A stretch of 64,000 bases of DNA from Alistipes sp. (GCA_017936685.1 JAGBFA010000015.1:124001-188000); one strand, 5' to 3'. Shown: positions 28,070-37,434, counted from the first letter of the stretch. Numbers and translations: made by a program. Notes: generated by a model not told the origin, from the letters alone.

Positions 28070-28114
28070 TCTACTGTCGGATATGGTTTCGGTCACAACA
28101 GCCGATTCACGCAA

Positions 28115-28146
28115 AAAGGCGGAACCCTTGCATGGGTTCCGCCTTT
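28115..28146. terminator. Bidirectional terminator between the aminotransferase gene and msrAB
   Basis: 13-bp perfect stem AAAGGCGGAACCC with a 6-base loop, A-run on one side and T-containing flank on the other, between convergent genes. Confidence 0.85.
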
Positions 28147-28164
28147 ATCTTGCCATATCCAACG

Positions 28165-29103
28165 CTACTCTTCGATCAACGGCAGATACTCGCCATAGCC
28201 TTGTGCCTCCATATCGGCTTTGGGAATAAAACGCAGGGAGGCCGAATTGATGCAATAGCGCAACCCGCCGTCGGCCGCAGGGCCATCGGGGAACACATGT
28301 CCCAGATGCGCGCCCGACTTGGCCGCACGCACCTCGGTGCGACGACGTCCGAACGAGAGGTCCTCGTGCTCCGACAACAGATCCGGAGATATGGGGCGGC
28401 TGAATGCCGGCCAGCCGCAACCGGAATCGAATTTGCGCGACGAGACAAACAGCGGCGTACCGTCGGTGATATCGACATAGATCCCAGGGCGAAACTCCCC
28501 GTCGTATTCGTTGGCAAACGGCGGCTCCGTGGCACCGTGCTGCGTCACCTCCCACTGCATGGGTGTCAGCCGCGAGCGCAAATCCTCCTTGCCGACAGTC
28601 GGCCGCACGAGCTTGCGCGCCTCAGTGAAGAGCGCGGGATCGACATGGCAATATCCGCCGGGGTTCTTCACTAAATAATCTTGATGATACTCCTCGGCCG
28701 GATAGAAATTTTCCAGCAGGCCGTGTTCGATGGCTATCGGCTCGGCATAACGGCGTTGCAACGTTGCCAGCATAGTCTCGACCACCTCTCGGTCGGACGG
28801 TTGAGTATAATAGATTCCCGTGCGATATTGCGTGCCCGCATCGCCGCCCTGACGATTGACCGAGACGGGATCGATACTGCGGAAAAAGAGCATAAGCAGA
28901 TCGCTCAATCCGACCTGTTGCTCGTCGTAATCCACACGTACCGTTTCGGCCGCACCGGTATGCCCCGTGCACACCTGCTCGTATGTGGGATTCGCGACGA
29001 TGCTGTTGGCATAACCGACAGTTGTATGCGCCACTCCGGGCACAAGCGAGAAGAGATGCGCCGTGCCCCAGAAACAGCCTCCCGCCAAAAATATAGTCTT
29101 CAT
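28165..29103 (-). CDS. msrAB: Bifunctional methionine sulfoxide reductase MsrA/MsrB
   Basis: 312 aa. The N-terminal MsrA domain (residues 1 to about 155) has the catalytic [11 protein letters not shown] motif near the start and YHQDYLVKNPGGYCH. The C-terminal MsrB domain (about 165-305) has DSGCGWPAFSRP, HLGHVFPDGP and the catalytic RYCINSASLRF. Repairs both S- and R-methionine sulfoxide in oxidised proteins. No signal peptide, so cytoplasmic. The 5' third and about 120 bases of upstream DNA (28940-29223) are repeated at 41249-41532, marking the edge of an inserted region. Confidence 0.96.
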   Translation of the reverse strand: MKTIFLAGGCFWGTAHLFSLVPGVAHTTVGYANSIVANPTYEQVCTGHTGAAETVRVDYDEQQVGLSDLLMLFFRSIDPVSVNRQGGDAGTQYRTGIYYTQPSDREVVETMLATLQRRYAEPIAIEHGLLENFYPAEEYHQDYLVKNPGGYCHVDPALFTEARKLVRPTVGKEDLRSRLTPMQWEVTQHGATEPPFANEYDGEFRPGIYVDITDGTPLFVSSRKFDSGCGWPAFSRPISPDLLSEHEDLSFGRRRTEVRAAKSGAHLGHVFPDGPAADGGLRYCINSASLRFIPKADMEAQGYGEYLPLIEE

Positions 29104-29223
29104 AATATTGTACTTTCGATATTGCTATTTATATATGTCGAACGGTGCCGATACCATAAATGTTGTGCCACACGCCTGCCAATACCCGATCTTTTTCTAC
29201 TGCCAATCGCCCGCCGCAGCTAC
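28940..29223. repeat. Left 284-bp direct repeat flanking the accessory island
   Basis: Covers the first 55 codons of msrAB plus upstream DNA. Aligns without gaps to 41249-41532, with 11 mismatches counted by eye (about 96% identity). Both copies end in GCCGCAGCTAC. Confidence 0.93.
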
Positions 29224-29336
29224 CCTACTTGTTGCTTCCTTCCAGACTATATCTCAAATGAAATTACAATATACCTCGATGTGAAATATCCCTAATGGCA
29301 TAAAGCTTATTCACAAAAAATCCCGTTTGAAAAAAC

Positions 29337-29978
29337 TTATGGAAAAATTTGTTTGTGGGCTGCTTCCAAAACATAGATTTCGTCTGTACGATGCAGACTA
29401 ATATAAGGACTTCTGTTTTTAAGAAATTTCAAGACTGCGGTTTCAGGATAGTATATTTCATCTAAGAAGGAAGAAAATACTTTACCATTCGCCTTGGCCT
29501 CTTGTACAAATCGTTGACGTACAATTTTATACGCTTCAACATCACTAATCTTATGTTTAAGTTCATAAGCAATGTCTATATCGCCGAAATCATTGGCCGT
29601 TGAATCAAGATAACTGCCGAAAAGAATTAACTTACTAACTCGGACAATATAAGTGTCATCTTCGTTGATTTTTTTAACCCGCTTCATGAACTCACTAAAT
29701 ATTGCGTCAGCTTTAGTCTTATCCATGCGTCTCACGAATTTAATTTGAGCCAAAGCATTTCCTTTAATAGAAATTACGTATTTGTTTTTGCTCTCTTCCG
29801 TAATGTACCCTGCTTTTATTAATTCACTCAAAAGAGAGGCTCCGGACTGTTTTGCCAAACTGAAGTACTCGGAAATAGTTTGAAGCGAAAAGAAATCCAG
29901 TGTTTGAAAGCACTTTAAGAAATCCCTAATTTTAATTATGGGGATTCCACATATTTCACTATTTCTATCAACTTTCAT
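29337..29978 (-). CDS. Winged-helix plus nucleotidyltransferase-like protein
   Basis: 213 aa. The N-terminal half (about 1-90) looks like a winged helix (FFSLQTISEYFSLAKQSGAS, LLSELIKAGYI, then KYVIS). The C-terminal half contains LILFGSYLDSTANDFGDIDI, the GS...DxD signature of small MNT-type nucleotidyltransferases. Such domains occur as antitoxins beside HEPN partners or as regulators; no HEPN gene is visible next to it. AT-rich compared with msrAB. It occupies the variable slot between an msrA 5' region and a DUF2795 remnant. Catalytic role unproven. Confidence 0.65.
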   Translation of the reverse strand: MKVDRNSEICGIPIIKIRDFLKCFQTLDFFSLQTISEYFSLAKQSGASLLSELIKAGYITEESKNKYVISIKGNALAQIKFVRRMDKTKADAIFSEFMKRVKKINEDDTYIVRVSKLILFGSYLDSTANDFGDIDIAYELKHKISDVEAYKIVRQRFVQEAKANGKVFSSFLDEIYYPETAVLKFLKNRSPYISLHRTDEIYVLEAAHKQIFP

Positions 29979-30080
29979 AGATTCGAGATTTTGTTATTCA
30001 AAAATAGATAATTAAAATGATTAAGCCAAAACCTCGCTATTCTATTTTTCAATTATTTACATATACAAGGGAATCTATCT

Positions 30081-30203
30081 ATGAAGATAGATGAATTAGC
30101 AAATAACGTGTCTATAATTATTAATCCGGCTGTCAAGATTTTCAAGTCCGGCAATAATGTCTTAAAAGATTGGGGCATTATCCATTACAGTATTACAATA
30201 TAA
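30081..30203 (+). CDS. Very short hypothetical frame, possibly a remnant
   Basis: 40 aa, MKIDELANNVSIIINPAV and onward to a TAA. Not recognised. It has no promoter or clear ribosome site and lies in AT-rich DNA where frames of this size arise by chance. It could be a decayed accessory gene. Confidence 0.15.
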   Translation: MKIDELANNVSIIINPAVKIFKSGNNVLKDWGIIHYSITI

Positions 30204-30262
30204 AATCTACCATTGCAAACTAACCTCACTATATGGAATAGAACAAACTATGTTATCCGAAA

Positions 30263-30308
30263 AATGCCGGCCGGAAAAACAAAACAATTCGTTTTTCCGG
30301 CCGGCATT
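30263..30308. terminator. Strong hairpin terminator next to the DUF2795 remnant
   Basis: 18-bp perfect stem AATGCCGGCCGGAAAAAC with a 10-base loop. It sits 24 bases from the remnant stop codon, much as the hairpin at 43703-43759 sits beside the intact DUF2795 gene. Confidence 0.8.
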
Positions 30309-30332
30309 CATTTTATATCGTTCGAAAGAGTG

Positions 30333-30357
30333 CTAATACTCCTCCTCGTTGAAGAAG
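30333..30357 (-). pseudogene. 3'-terminal remnant of a DUF2795 gene
   Basis: The minus strand encodes FFNEEEY followed by TAG, identical in protein to the last seven residues of the intact DUF2795 protein at 43782-44003. 24 of 25 bases match. The rest of the gene is absent, replaced by the restriction-modification region. Confidence 0.7.
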
Positions 30358-30524
30358 CCTATCTATATTGATTATCAATATATTAACCATATTTCGGTGA
30401 AATTTGCGCAAACAAACCACGCCGTTTGAGACGATCTGAGGCGATGGTAGGAGTTGGTGGACAAACAAACTCTTATAACACAAACTAGCTAATAAAAACA
30501 AATAATCAATCATAGTTATTACGT

Positions 30525-30539
30525 GTGAAGAACTTTCAC
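30525..30539. promoter_or_regulatory. Possible operator of the XRE regulator
   Basis: GTGAAG-AAC-TTTCAC, an imperfect inverted repeat directly upstream of the TATATTTG box, where a repressor would block the promoter. Short arms make this tentative. Confidence 0.3.
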
Positions 30540-30547
30540 TATATTTG
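30540..30547 (+). promoter_or_regulatory. -7 promoter box (TATATTTG) of the XRE-mod-res operon
   Basis: Perfect TAnnTTTG, 25 bases upstream of the XRE start at 30573. Confidence 0.6.
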
Positions 30548-30572
30548 CCGTACGATAACAATTTTGGATGAC

Positions 30573-30785
30573 ATGGAAACTAATATTAATCGACTAAAAG
30601 TGGTTTTAGCCGAAAAGAAAAGAACTAATAAATGGCTATGTGAACAGTTGGGAGTAAACCCTTCAACTGTTTCCAAATGGTGCACGAACAGTTCGCAGCC
30701 AGATTTGCAGACTCTTGTCAAGATCGCAAGGCTGCTGGAGGTAACTGTTGATGAATTATTAAATAATAAAATCGAATTGCAATGA
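30573..30785 (+). CDS. XRE-family helix-turn-helix regulator
   Basis: 70 aa. A single HTH domain: the recognition region LGVNPSTVSKWCTNSSQPD followed by LVKIARLLEVTVDELL, standard for XRE/Cro-type regulators. An upstream in-frame ATG at 30525 lies before the promoter box, so METNINRLKV is the likely start. The last four bases overlap the mod start (ATGA), implying coupled translation. By position it may act like the controller proteins of restriction-modification systems, timing expression when the system enters a new host; that is inference. Confidence 0.85.
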   Translation: METNINRLKVVLAEKKRTNKWLCEQLGVNPSTVSKWCTNSSQPDLQTLVKIARLLEVTVDELLNNKIELQ

Positions 30786-32797
30786 TTAAAGATATAATAG
30801 ATGCCAACAATAATGTAACTGTCGGAGCAAAGGAAATAGAGATTCTGAAAGAGCATTTCCCAGCTTGCTTCCATAACGGTTCATTTGATATCGAGCGGTT
30901 GAAGGAATATCTTAAAGATAAGATACACGTCACCGAAGAAGGATACGAGTTACGATTTCTTGGGAAAAACTATGCCCGCTTGCTGGCATCTTTGGATACA
31001 ACGACTGTTATTGTTCCGGATGCTGAGCACAACAATCTACCCGAAAACAAAGACAGCAAAAACATTTATATCAGTGGCGACAACCTCGATGCATTAAAAC
31101 ATTTGTTGAAGTCTTATGCCGGCAGCATAAAATGTATCTATATTGATCCTCCTTACAATACAGGGTCCGATGATTTTGTTTACACGGATTCATTCAATTT
31201 TACGGTTGAAGAACTGGCGTCGAAACTGAGCATTTCCGAGGAACAAGCCAGCCGAGTTCTTGACTTGACGCGTCGAGGCTCTGCCACGCATTCTGCCTGG
31301 CTTATGTTTATGTTGCCTCGACTGTTGCTTGCTCGCGACCTGCTTTCAAAGGACGGAGTGATATTTATTTCCATTGATGAGAATGAACACGCTAATTTAA
31401 GATTACTTTGCGAGGAAATTTTTGGAGAAGAAAATTCTGCAGGCGAGATTGTATGGAAAAACAGTAGTAAAAATGATGAGGACTATATCTCCATGCAGCA
31501 TGAATACATACTTTGCTTTGTGAAAAACAAAACCTTTAATGGTGGAGATTGGCATGAAGCTAAAGAGGGCGTGCAAGAAATTTTCACAGCTTTTGCTGGA
31601 TTCCGAAAAAAATATGGTACAGATTGGAAAGCTATTCACGCAGCTGCATTGGATTGGTATAAACAATTTAAGGCTTCTGACCCGATTTCTGACAGCAGTC
31701 ATTATTCTTGGATGGATGAAAGAGGAGTTTATTTTCCAAGTGATATTTCCGGACCAAATCATGGACAGTACGTGTATGATGTAATCCATCCTATTACTGG
31801 TAAAGTGTGTAAAGCTCCGGCAAGCGGATGGCGTTTCCCCGAGGAAACCATGAAAGAAAAGATCGCCGATGGACTTATACATTTTGGAGAAGACGAGACA
31901 ACCGTACCAAATAATAAAACTTACTTACAAGATACTTTAAATCAAAGCTTGACAAGTATTAAATATCGTGACGGAAGAGTTGCATCCAAGCGATTAACCT
32001 CTCTTCTAGGTGCAAATGTCTTTACTAACCCCAAAGATCCAGAACTACTTTGCCGTTTATTTAACGCCATCGGATTACAGGACGGTGATATTGTTTTGGA
32101 TTTCTTCTCGGGCTCTGGGACAACAGGCGAAGCGGTACAAAATTTAATAGCAGACAATAAGAACTTATCATTTATTTTAGTTCAAATAAAAGAAGATCTG
32201 GATAATACGCTTAAAAGAGCAACAGGTGGCGGAAAAGCGGTTGCTAAAAATGCAATTGATTTTTGCGATATGCTTGGTAGATCTCATACATTAGATAATA
32301 TTGCGATAGAAAGACTCAAAAGAATCAGGCAACATCATCAACAGCAAAATCCTATGTTTCATGGGGATTTAGGCTTTAAACACTTCACTCTTCAAGAGAC
32401 GACTAATCAATCGATCGAAAAGATGGAGCGATTTGACCCCCATTCTATATTTGGCGATAAGACATTGGTGGATGAGTTTGGCGTACCGACAATTCTCACG
32501 ACATGGCTTGTACGTGACGGTTATGGATTGACTTCTGATGTAAAGACGCTCAATATTGAAGGGTATGAGCTTTACTATATGGATAAGCATCTGTATATTA
32601 TAAACCCAAATTTGAGTAATGAAGTCGTTGCATCGTTGTTGGATCAATTTCAATCGGATGCAGGGTTCAATCCTCAAAACATCGTAATATACGGTTATGC
32701 CCTTTCGTGGGGAGAATTACAGGGGCTGAAAGACAGTCTTCGGGTAATACGGGACGGGGAGAAAAATATGCGTATTAACTTTGATGTTAGGTATTGA
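30782..32797 (+). CDS. mod: Type III restriction-modification DNA methyltransferase (Mod)
   Basis: 671 aa adenine-N6 methyltransferase. DPPYNTG at residues 122-128 is the catalytic motif IV, and DFFSGSGTTGEA near 438-449 is the SAM-binding motif I. Motif IV before motif I is the beta-class order expected for type III Mod. The variable middle region carries target recognition. The partner Res is encoded immediately downstream with a 1-base gap. Recognition sequence cannot be predicted. AT-rich relative to the host genes, consistent with horizontal transfer. Confidence 0.93.
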   Translation: MIKDIIDANNNVTVGAKEIEILKEHFPACFHNGSFDIERLKEYLKDKIHVTEEGYELRFLGKNYARLLASLDTTTVIVPDAEHNNLPENKDSKNIYISGDNLDALKHLLKSYAGSIKCIYIDPPYNTGSDDFVYTDSFNFTVEELASKLSISEEQASRVLDLTRRGSATHSAWLMFMLPRLLLARDLLSKDGVIFISIDENEHANLRLLCEEIFGEENSAGEIVWKNSSKNDEDYISMQHEYILCFVKNKTFNGGDWHEAKEGVQEIFTAFAGFRKKYGTDWKAIHAAALDWYKQFKASDPISDSSHYSWMDERGVYFPSDISGPNHGQYVYDVIHPITGKVCKAPASGWRFPEETMKEKIADGLIHFGEDETTVPNNKTYLQDTLNQSLTSIKYRDGRVASKRLTSLLGANVFTNPKDPELLCRLFNAIGLQDGDIVLDFFSGSGTTGEAVQNLIADNKNLSFILVQIKEDLDNTLKRATGGGKAVAKNAIDFCDMLGRSHTLDNIAIERLKRIRQHHQQQNPMFHGDLGFKHFTLQETTNQSIEKMERFDPHSIFGDKTLVDEFGVPTILTTWLVRDGYGLTSDVKTLNIEGYELYYMDKHLYIINPNLSNEVVASLLDQFQSDAGFNPQNIVIYGYALSWGELQGLKDSLRVIRDGEKNMRINFDVRY

Positions 32798-32798
32798 T

Positions 32799-35765
32799 AT
32801 GGAACTAATTCTTCAGCCTTCATTGCATCATCAGCAAATCGGTGTTTATGCCGTTGCTGATGCCTTTGCCAATACGGCGATAAAGTCGCCAGTGATGTTC
32901 TATGCCAATCCCGAAATAACCCTGTCAAAAGATGGGGTGGGTCAAAATATTGTTGCCATACAGAAGAGGAACAGCATACAACCGGAGAATTGTGCATATT
33001 CCCATGATGCAAGCTGCCTGAACCTTGACATCAAGATGGAAACGGGTACGGGCAAAACATACGTTTATACCCGGACGATGTATGAGTTGCACAAACGGTA
33101 TGGTATCAATAAATTTATTGTTGCCGTACCTACGCTTCCGATCAAGGCCGGAGCAAGACAATTTATGGAGGACGGTTATGTCAAACGTCATTTCCGGGAT
33201 GTGTGCGGATATGATGCAGAAATCGAATTGCTCACTTTGGAGCCGCCCAAGAAAAAAAAGAAAGGCAGGCAATATTTCCCAGCAGCCGTAAGTGAATTTG
33301 TAAAGGGATCGAACAGGGATACCAAAAAGATTTATGTCCTTTTGGTAAATATGCAACTGTTGAAAGTTGCCAAGAATTATATGCTCAGTCGCGATGATTA
33401 CGGAAGCGTCTTTGAGGGGTTTTATCGCCCGTTCGATGCTCTCCGTGCAACTCGTCCATTTGTTATTATTGACGAGCCACATAAGTTCTCGCGCGACCAA
33501 AAGGCGTTTGGCGTAATCAAGGAAGAAATTAACCCTCAATGTATTATTCGATACGGCGCAACTTTCCCTGAAACAGAGTCCGGCAGGGGTAAAAATAAAA
33601 CGGTTGTACATGACTATTTGAACCTGCTCTACGACCTGAATGCTTGTGAAGCATTTAACCAAGGATTGATTAAAGGTGTTGCCAAAGAACACTTTGAGCC
33701 AGTCTCTAAAAAAGAAGAAAAAATAAAGCTTCTGTCGGTAGTCAAAAATGAGAAAGCCATATTTCAGCATAAAAGTGCAGACAGTCCGACAAAGACATAT
33801 CAATTACAGGTAAATGACTCGTTGTCGGTAATTTCCGAGGAGTTCAATGGCATCACAATACAAGCCATAGATAAAAATGCCATTGAGTTGTCCAATGGAT
33901 TGATTAAGAACGTTGGCGAGGAGATGAATGTGGACATTTACATGCAATCGTACCAGGAGCAGATGCTGCGTCTTGCTCTCGAACGCCATTTTGAAACTGA
34001 ACGGGAGAATTTCTGCGGACGCACATTTAAGATCAAAACGCTGGCACTTTTCTTTATAGATGATATTACTTCCTATCGCGAGAGCGAGGATGGTAAGAAA
34101 CCGTATTTATTGGAAGCTTTTGAAAGGTTACTCAAGGAGAAATTGGTTGCAACAATCAAAGATCTGGATGAATCGGAAGCTGAGTATCGGGAATATCTTG
34201 AAGCCAGTTTAAACCATATTGACGAATGTCATGGGGGATATTTTGCTCAGGACAACAGTTCGTCGGACGAATACATTGCCAATGAAGTTAATGATATTCT
34301 GAATGGCAAGAAGCACCTACTTACTTTTAGAGACAAAGACGGGAAATATATTTTGCGTCGATTCTTATTCTCCAAGTGGACATTAAAGGAAGGATGGGAT
34401 AATCCGAATGTGTTTACTATTGCAAAATTGAGGTCGAGCGGTAGTGAAACCTCGAAGTTGCAGGAAGTAGGACGAGGATTACGACTGCCTGTTGATGAGT
34501 GTGGGAACCGAATCTCCAATCAGGAGTTCATGTTGAACTACATTGTAGATTTTACCGAAGCTGATTTTGCCAATAAGCTCGTCGAGCAAATAAATAGTGA
34601 AATACCAGGTACGACATCTGTTTCATTGGAGCAGATCAAACTGGTAGCCGAGAAAATGGGCAAAGAAGAAAAAACTTTGTTTATCGAGCTTCTGTCAAAG
34701 AATTATATTGACCTGGAACACAATATAATTCCGGCAAACAAGACTCAGTTCTTTGAAGAGTATCCATTATTCAAATCTGGATTGGACGCTAGCAAAATCA
34801 AAGACCGCAATAAAACATCCGAAAAACCGATTGGGATTCGCAAGGCTAGGTTTGACGAAATTAAGGAGCTGTGGAAGGTTCTCAATCAAAGATATACTAT
34901 TTGGTACGATAAGGCCATCAATGACGAACTAGAGATTGGATTGTTTGACATATTAGAGAATAATTCCGTTTTTACGGAACAAGTTATTTCAAGTCATAGG
35001 GATATAATTCAAAGCAATGGCAAACAAATGTCAGCAGCAACAAGCGATGGAGTGCAATATACTATTGCGAATTCACTCCCGTATGGACTTTTCTTAAAAC
35101 GAATATCATTGGCAACCAATATTCCTGTTTCAATAATACACAAATCTATTGTTGCATACACAAAGAAACATGGAATAATAGAAGATAAGTTCTTTAACGA
35201 ACAGACAGCTAGTTTCATAATCCATAGTTTTTCTGACTGGAAGACTAAAAATCTTCAAGGGCGCTTTAATTATAAGAAGACTAATGGACAAACTGGAGCA
35301 ACGGCTCTTACTCACAGTGATGGAACAGTTCGTGACAGTATAACGCAGGGAAGAATCGGAATCAAAGTAGAGGAGGGTGAACCGATGCAAAAATATCTAT
35401 ATGATGCAAAGGCTTATGATTCACCATTGGAATTGCAAAACATCAATGCTGTAATTGATGAGGTAATCGTATATGGTAAGATACCTCGTAGCAGTATCGC
35501 TATTCCTACCATTACTGGAGAATCATACAGTCCTGATTTTATGTATGTTGTCAAGAAGGACAACGGAGAGAAAGAACTTACCATTGTTGTGGAAACTAAG
35601 GATGTCGAAAATAAATCAACTCTTCGAGACACTGAAAGTGTGAAAATTCAATGTGCAGAGGTGTTTTTCAAAAACTTGTCAGCACAAGGCTATAATGTGC
35701 ATTTTCGGACCCAACTTAAAAACAAGAAAATGTTGCAGATTATAAAAGAGGTATTACAGCGATAA
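32799..35765 (+). CDS. res: Type III restriction endonuclease subunit (Res)
   Basis: 988 aa from the ATG at 32799; an ATG at 32784 would overlap mod slightly. Superfamily 2 helicase-nuclease: Walker A METGTGKT (80-87), DExH-type box IIDEPHKF, motif VI region EVGRGLRLPV, and a C-terminal PD-(D/E)XK nuclease with YSPDFMY and VVETKD. It uses ATP to communicate between two unmethylated sites and cut DNA in complex with Mod. All hallmark motifs look intact, so the system is probably active against phage or plasmid DNA. Confidence 0.93.
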   Translation: MELILQPSLHHQQIGVYAVADAFANTAIKSPVMFYANPEITLSKDGVGQNIVAIQKRNSIQPENCAYSHDASCLNLDIKMETGTGKTYVYTRTMYELHKRYGINKFIVAVPTLPIKAGARQFMEDGYVKRHFRDVCGYDAEIELLTLEPPKKKKKGRQYFPAAVSEFVKGSNRDTKKIYVLLVNMQLLKVAKNYMLSRDDYGSVFEGFYRPFDALRATRPFVIIDEPHKFSRDQKAFGVIKEEINPQCIIRYGATFPETESGRGKNKTVVHDYLNLLYDLNACEAFNQGLIKGVAKEHFEPVSKKEEKIKLLSVVKNEKAIFQHKSADSPTKTYQLQVNDSLSVISEEFNGITIQAIDKNAIELSNGLIKNVGEEMNVDIYMQSYQEQMLRLALERHFETERENFCGRTFKIKTLALFFIDDITSYRESEDGKKPYLLEAFERLLKEKLVATIKDLDESEAEYREYLEASLNHIDECHGGYFAQDNSSSDEYIANEVNDILNGKKHLLTFRDKDGKYILRRFLFSKWTLKEGWDNPNVFTIAKLRSSGSETSKLQEVGRGLRLPVDECGNRISNQEFMLNYIVDFTEADFANKLVEQINSEIPGTTSVSLEQIKLVAEKMGKEEKTLFIELLSKNYIDLEHNIIPANKTQFFEEYPLFKSGLDASKIKDRNKTSEKPIGIRKARFDEIKELWKVLNQRYTIWYDKAINDELEIGLFDILENNSVFTEQVISSHRDIIQSNGKQMSAATSDGVQYTIANSLPYGLFLKRISLATNIPVSIIHKSIVAYTKKHGIIEDKFFNEQTASFIIHSFSDWKTKNLQGRFNYKKTNGQTGATALTHSDGTVRDSITQGRIGIKVEEGEPMQKYLYDAKAYDSPLELQNINAVIDEVIVYGKIPRSSIAIPTITGESYSPDFMYVVKKDNGEKELTIVVETKDVENKSTLRDTESVKIQCAEVFFKNLSAQGYNVHFRTQLKNKKMLQIIKEVLQR

Positions 35766-35778
35766 TTTTAGACGGATT

Positions 35779-37218
35779 ATGATAACAAAAGACGAAATAC
35801 AATCTCTGTTGCATAGCACTGAGACATATAGAGTGGAACGGACTACTTCAACTGGCAATATGGACAAATTTTGCGAGGCAATTTGCGCTTTTGCCAACGA
35901 TTTACCTGATTCGCGCAAGAAAGGCTACTTGTTTCTCGGGGTGTATGATGATGGTCGTTTGTCCGGCTTAAAAGTGACCGATGATTTGTTGAAAAAGATT
36001 GCTGCAATACGTTCAGACGGCAATATCTTACCACTGCCTGTAATGGCAGTGGATAGAGCTGAGTTCCCTGATGGCGACGTACTAGTCGCAGAGGTGTCTC
36101 CATCATTGCTTCCTCCAGTTCGTTATCGAGGTAGAGTATTCATCCGTATCGGTCCGAGGCGTGATATAGCCAGCGAAGCTGAAGAACGTCTTTTGACTGA
36201 AAGGCGTACCGCATATATGGCAACTTTTGATGCCACACCTTGTCTGGGTTCTACGCTTGATGACCTGGAACTTGACTACATAAAAAACACATACCTTCCG
36301 TCTGTTGTAGATCCTGACATATTGAATCAGGATACTCGCGATATCAAAGAACAAATGGCATCGGTTCGTTTATATGACCGTACACATGATTGTCCTACTT
36401 ATGCTGCTATTATTTTGTTTGGCAAGAATCCTCGCTATTATATGCCTGGTGCTTATGTTCAGTATGTGCGTTTTGCCGGCAAAGAAAAGGGAGGAGAAGT
36501 TCTTAACGAGAAGCGTTTTCAAGGACCGTTATACAGTATGTTGCCAACGTTGGAATCTTTTGTCAGCGATGCTATTATAATGCAACGCCCGATTTCAGCC
36601 AGTCTGTTTCGGGAGAAAATGATTATCAACTACCCAAACAATGCATTGAGAGAGTTGATGATGAATGCATGTATGCACCGTGATTATCAATCAAATATGC
36701 CAATCCGTCTGTATCAGTTTGACGATCATATTGAAATAATGAATGCTGGTGGCCTTTACGGTGAAGCTCGACCGGAAAATTTTCCGATGGTGAATGACTA
36801 TCGTAACCCAATTGTGGCGGAGGCAATGAAGGAAATGAAATATGTTAATATGTTCAATCAGGGTGTGAAGCGAGTGCAGGATATGTTGCGTGAGAATGGT
36901 AACAAGAAGGCTGAATTTGATGTCTCCAAACTGACGGTCTTCTCTGTTGATGTTTTCTCAAATGAAGATAGCATTACCCAGACAACTACCCAGACAACTA
37001 CCCAGACAACTACCCAGACACTGTCAGAGGTACAGATCTCAATTATTGATTACATCCATAATCATCCTAATGCAAGTCGTAAGGAAATTGCAGCGAATAT
37101 AAGCAACATTACAGAGAACGGAGTCAAGTATCACATGCAAAAACTACAAAAGCAAGGGATTATCAAGCGTGTAGGGGCCGACTTCGGCGGGCATTGGGAG
37201 GTATTAATGATAAATTAA
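35779..37218 (+). CDS. AlbA_2 / divergent-ATPase (RecG-like) regulator with C-terminal winged helix
   Basis: 479 aa. The N-terminal AlbA_2-type domain (about 1-125; FANDLPDSRKKGYLFLGVYD) is followed by a GHKL-like ATP-binding region (NALRELMMNACMHRDYQSN and IEIMNAGGLYG). The tail is a winged helix (SRKEIAANISNITENGVKYH). Between the ATPase-like part and the winged helix is a TQTT tandem repeat coded by a 12-bp unit at 36976-37020. These proteins are usually annotated as ATP-binding transcriptional regulators. It starts 13 bases after res, so is probably cotranscribed. A regulatory or accessory role in the RM operon is inference. Confidence 0.82.
   Translation: MITKDEIQSLLHSTETYRVERTTSTGNMDKFCEAICAFANDLPDSRKKGYLFLGVYDDGRLSGLKVTDDLLKKIAAIRSDGNILPLPVMAVDRAEFPDGDVLVAEVSPSLLPPVRYRGRVFIRIGPRRDIASEAEERLLTERRTAYMATFDATPCLGSTLDDLELDYIKNTYLPSVVDPDILNQDTRDIKEQMASVRLYDRTHDCPTYAAIILFGKNPRYYMPGAYVQYVRFAGKEKGGEVLNEKRFQGPLYSMLPTLESFVSDAIIMQRPISASLFREKMIINYPNNALRELMMNACMHRDYQSNMPIRLYQFDDHIEIMNAGGLYGEARPENFPMVNDYRNPIVAEAMKEMKYVNMFNQGVKRVQDMLRENGNKKAEFDVSKLTVFSVDVFSNEDSITQTTTQTTTQTTTQTLSEVQISIIDYIHNHPNASRKEIAANISNITENGVKYHMQKLQKQGIIKRVGADFGGHWEVLMIN
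36976..37020 (+). repeat. 12-bp coding tandem repeat (ACCCAGACAACT, 3.75 units)
   Basis: Perfect units at 36976, 36988 and 37000 plus a partial one at 37012. They encode TQTT repeats in a linker. Because the unit is a multiple of three, copy-number change alters linker length without a frameshift. Confidence 0.95.
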
Positions 37219-37434
37219 AAAAACACTGGAATTTCATGCGAGCAATATTTAAGACATTTGAATCAGGGGCTGGAGACTGAATAACAACAAAATAAACTGT
37301 TCAGTCTGTTTGTCTAGTTTTTCTAATATGAAAAGAGTCTTCTTTAATGGATTAAAGGAACGCTTCAAAAATATACTTGAGCAAATAGCAATTGTAAAAA
37401 GTATTGACAAAACAAATAATTAATATTATCAACA

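Larger units (their letters stand above)
29979..30572. other. AT-rich accessory spacer
   Basis: Contains a weak 40-codon frame (30081-30203), a strong hairpin (30263-30308), the 25-bp DUF2795 gene remnant (30333-30357) and the promoter of the restriction-modification operon (30540-30547). I see no other gene. Confidence 0.6.

Noticed and set aside
29104..29336. Attachment site with tRNA or integrase for the island
   Set aside because: No integrase gene and no tRNA at either island edge; the only boundary signal is the long msrA repeat, which fits homologous recombination better.
36976..37020. Short repeat array considered as CRISPR
   Set aside because: Contiguous 12-bp units without spacers, inside a coding sequence in frame.
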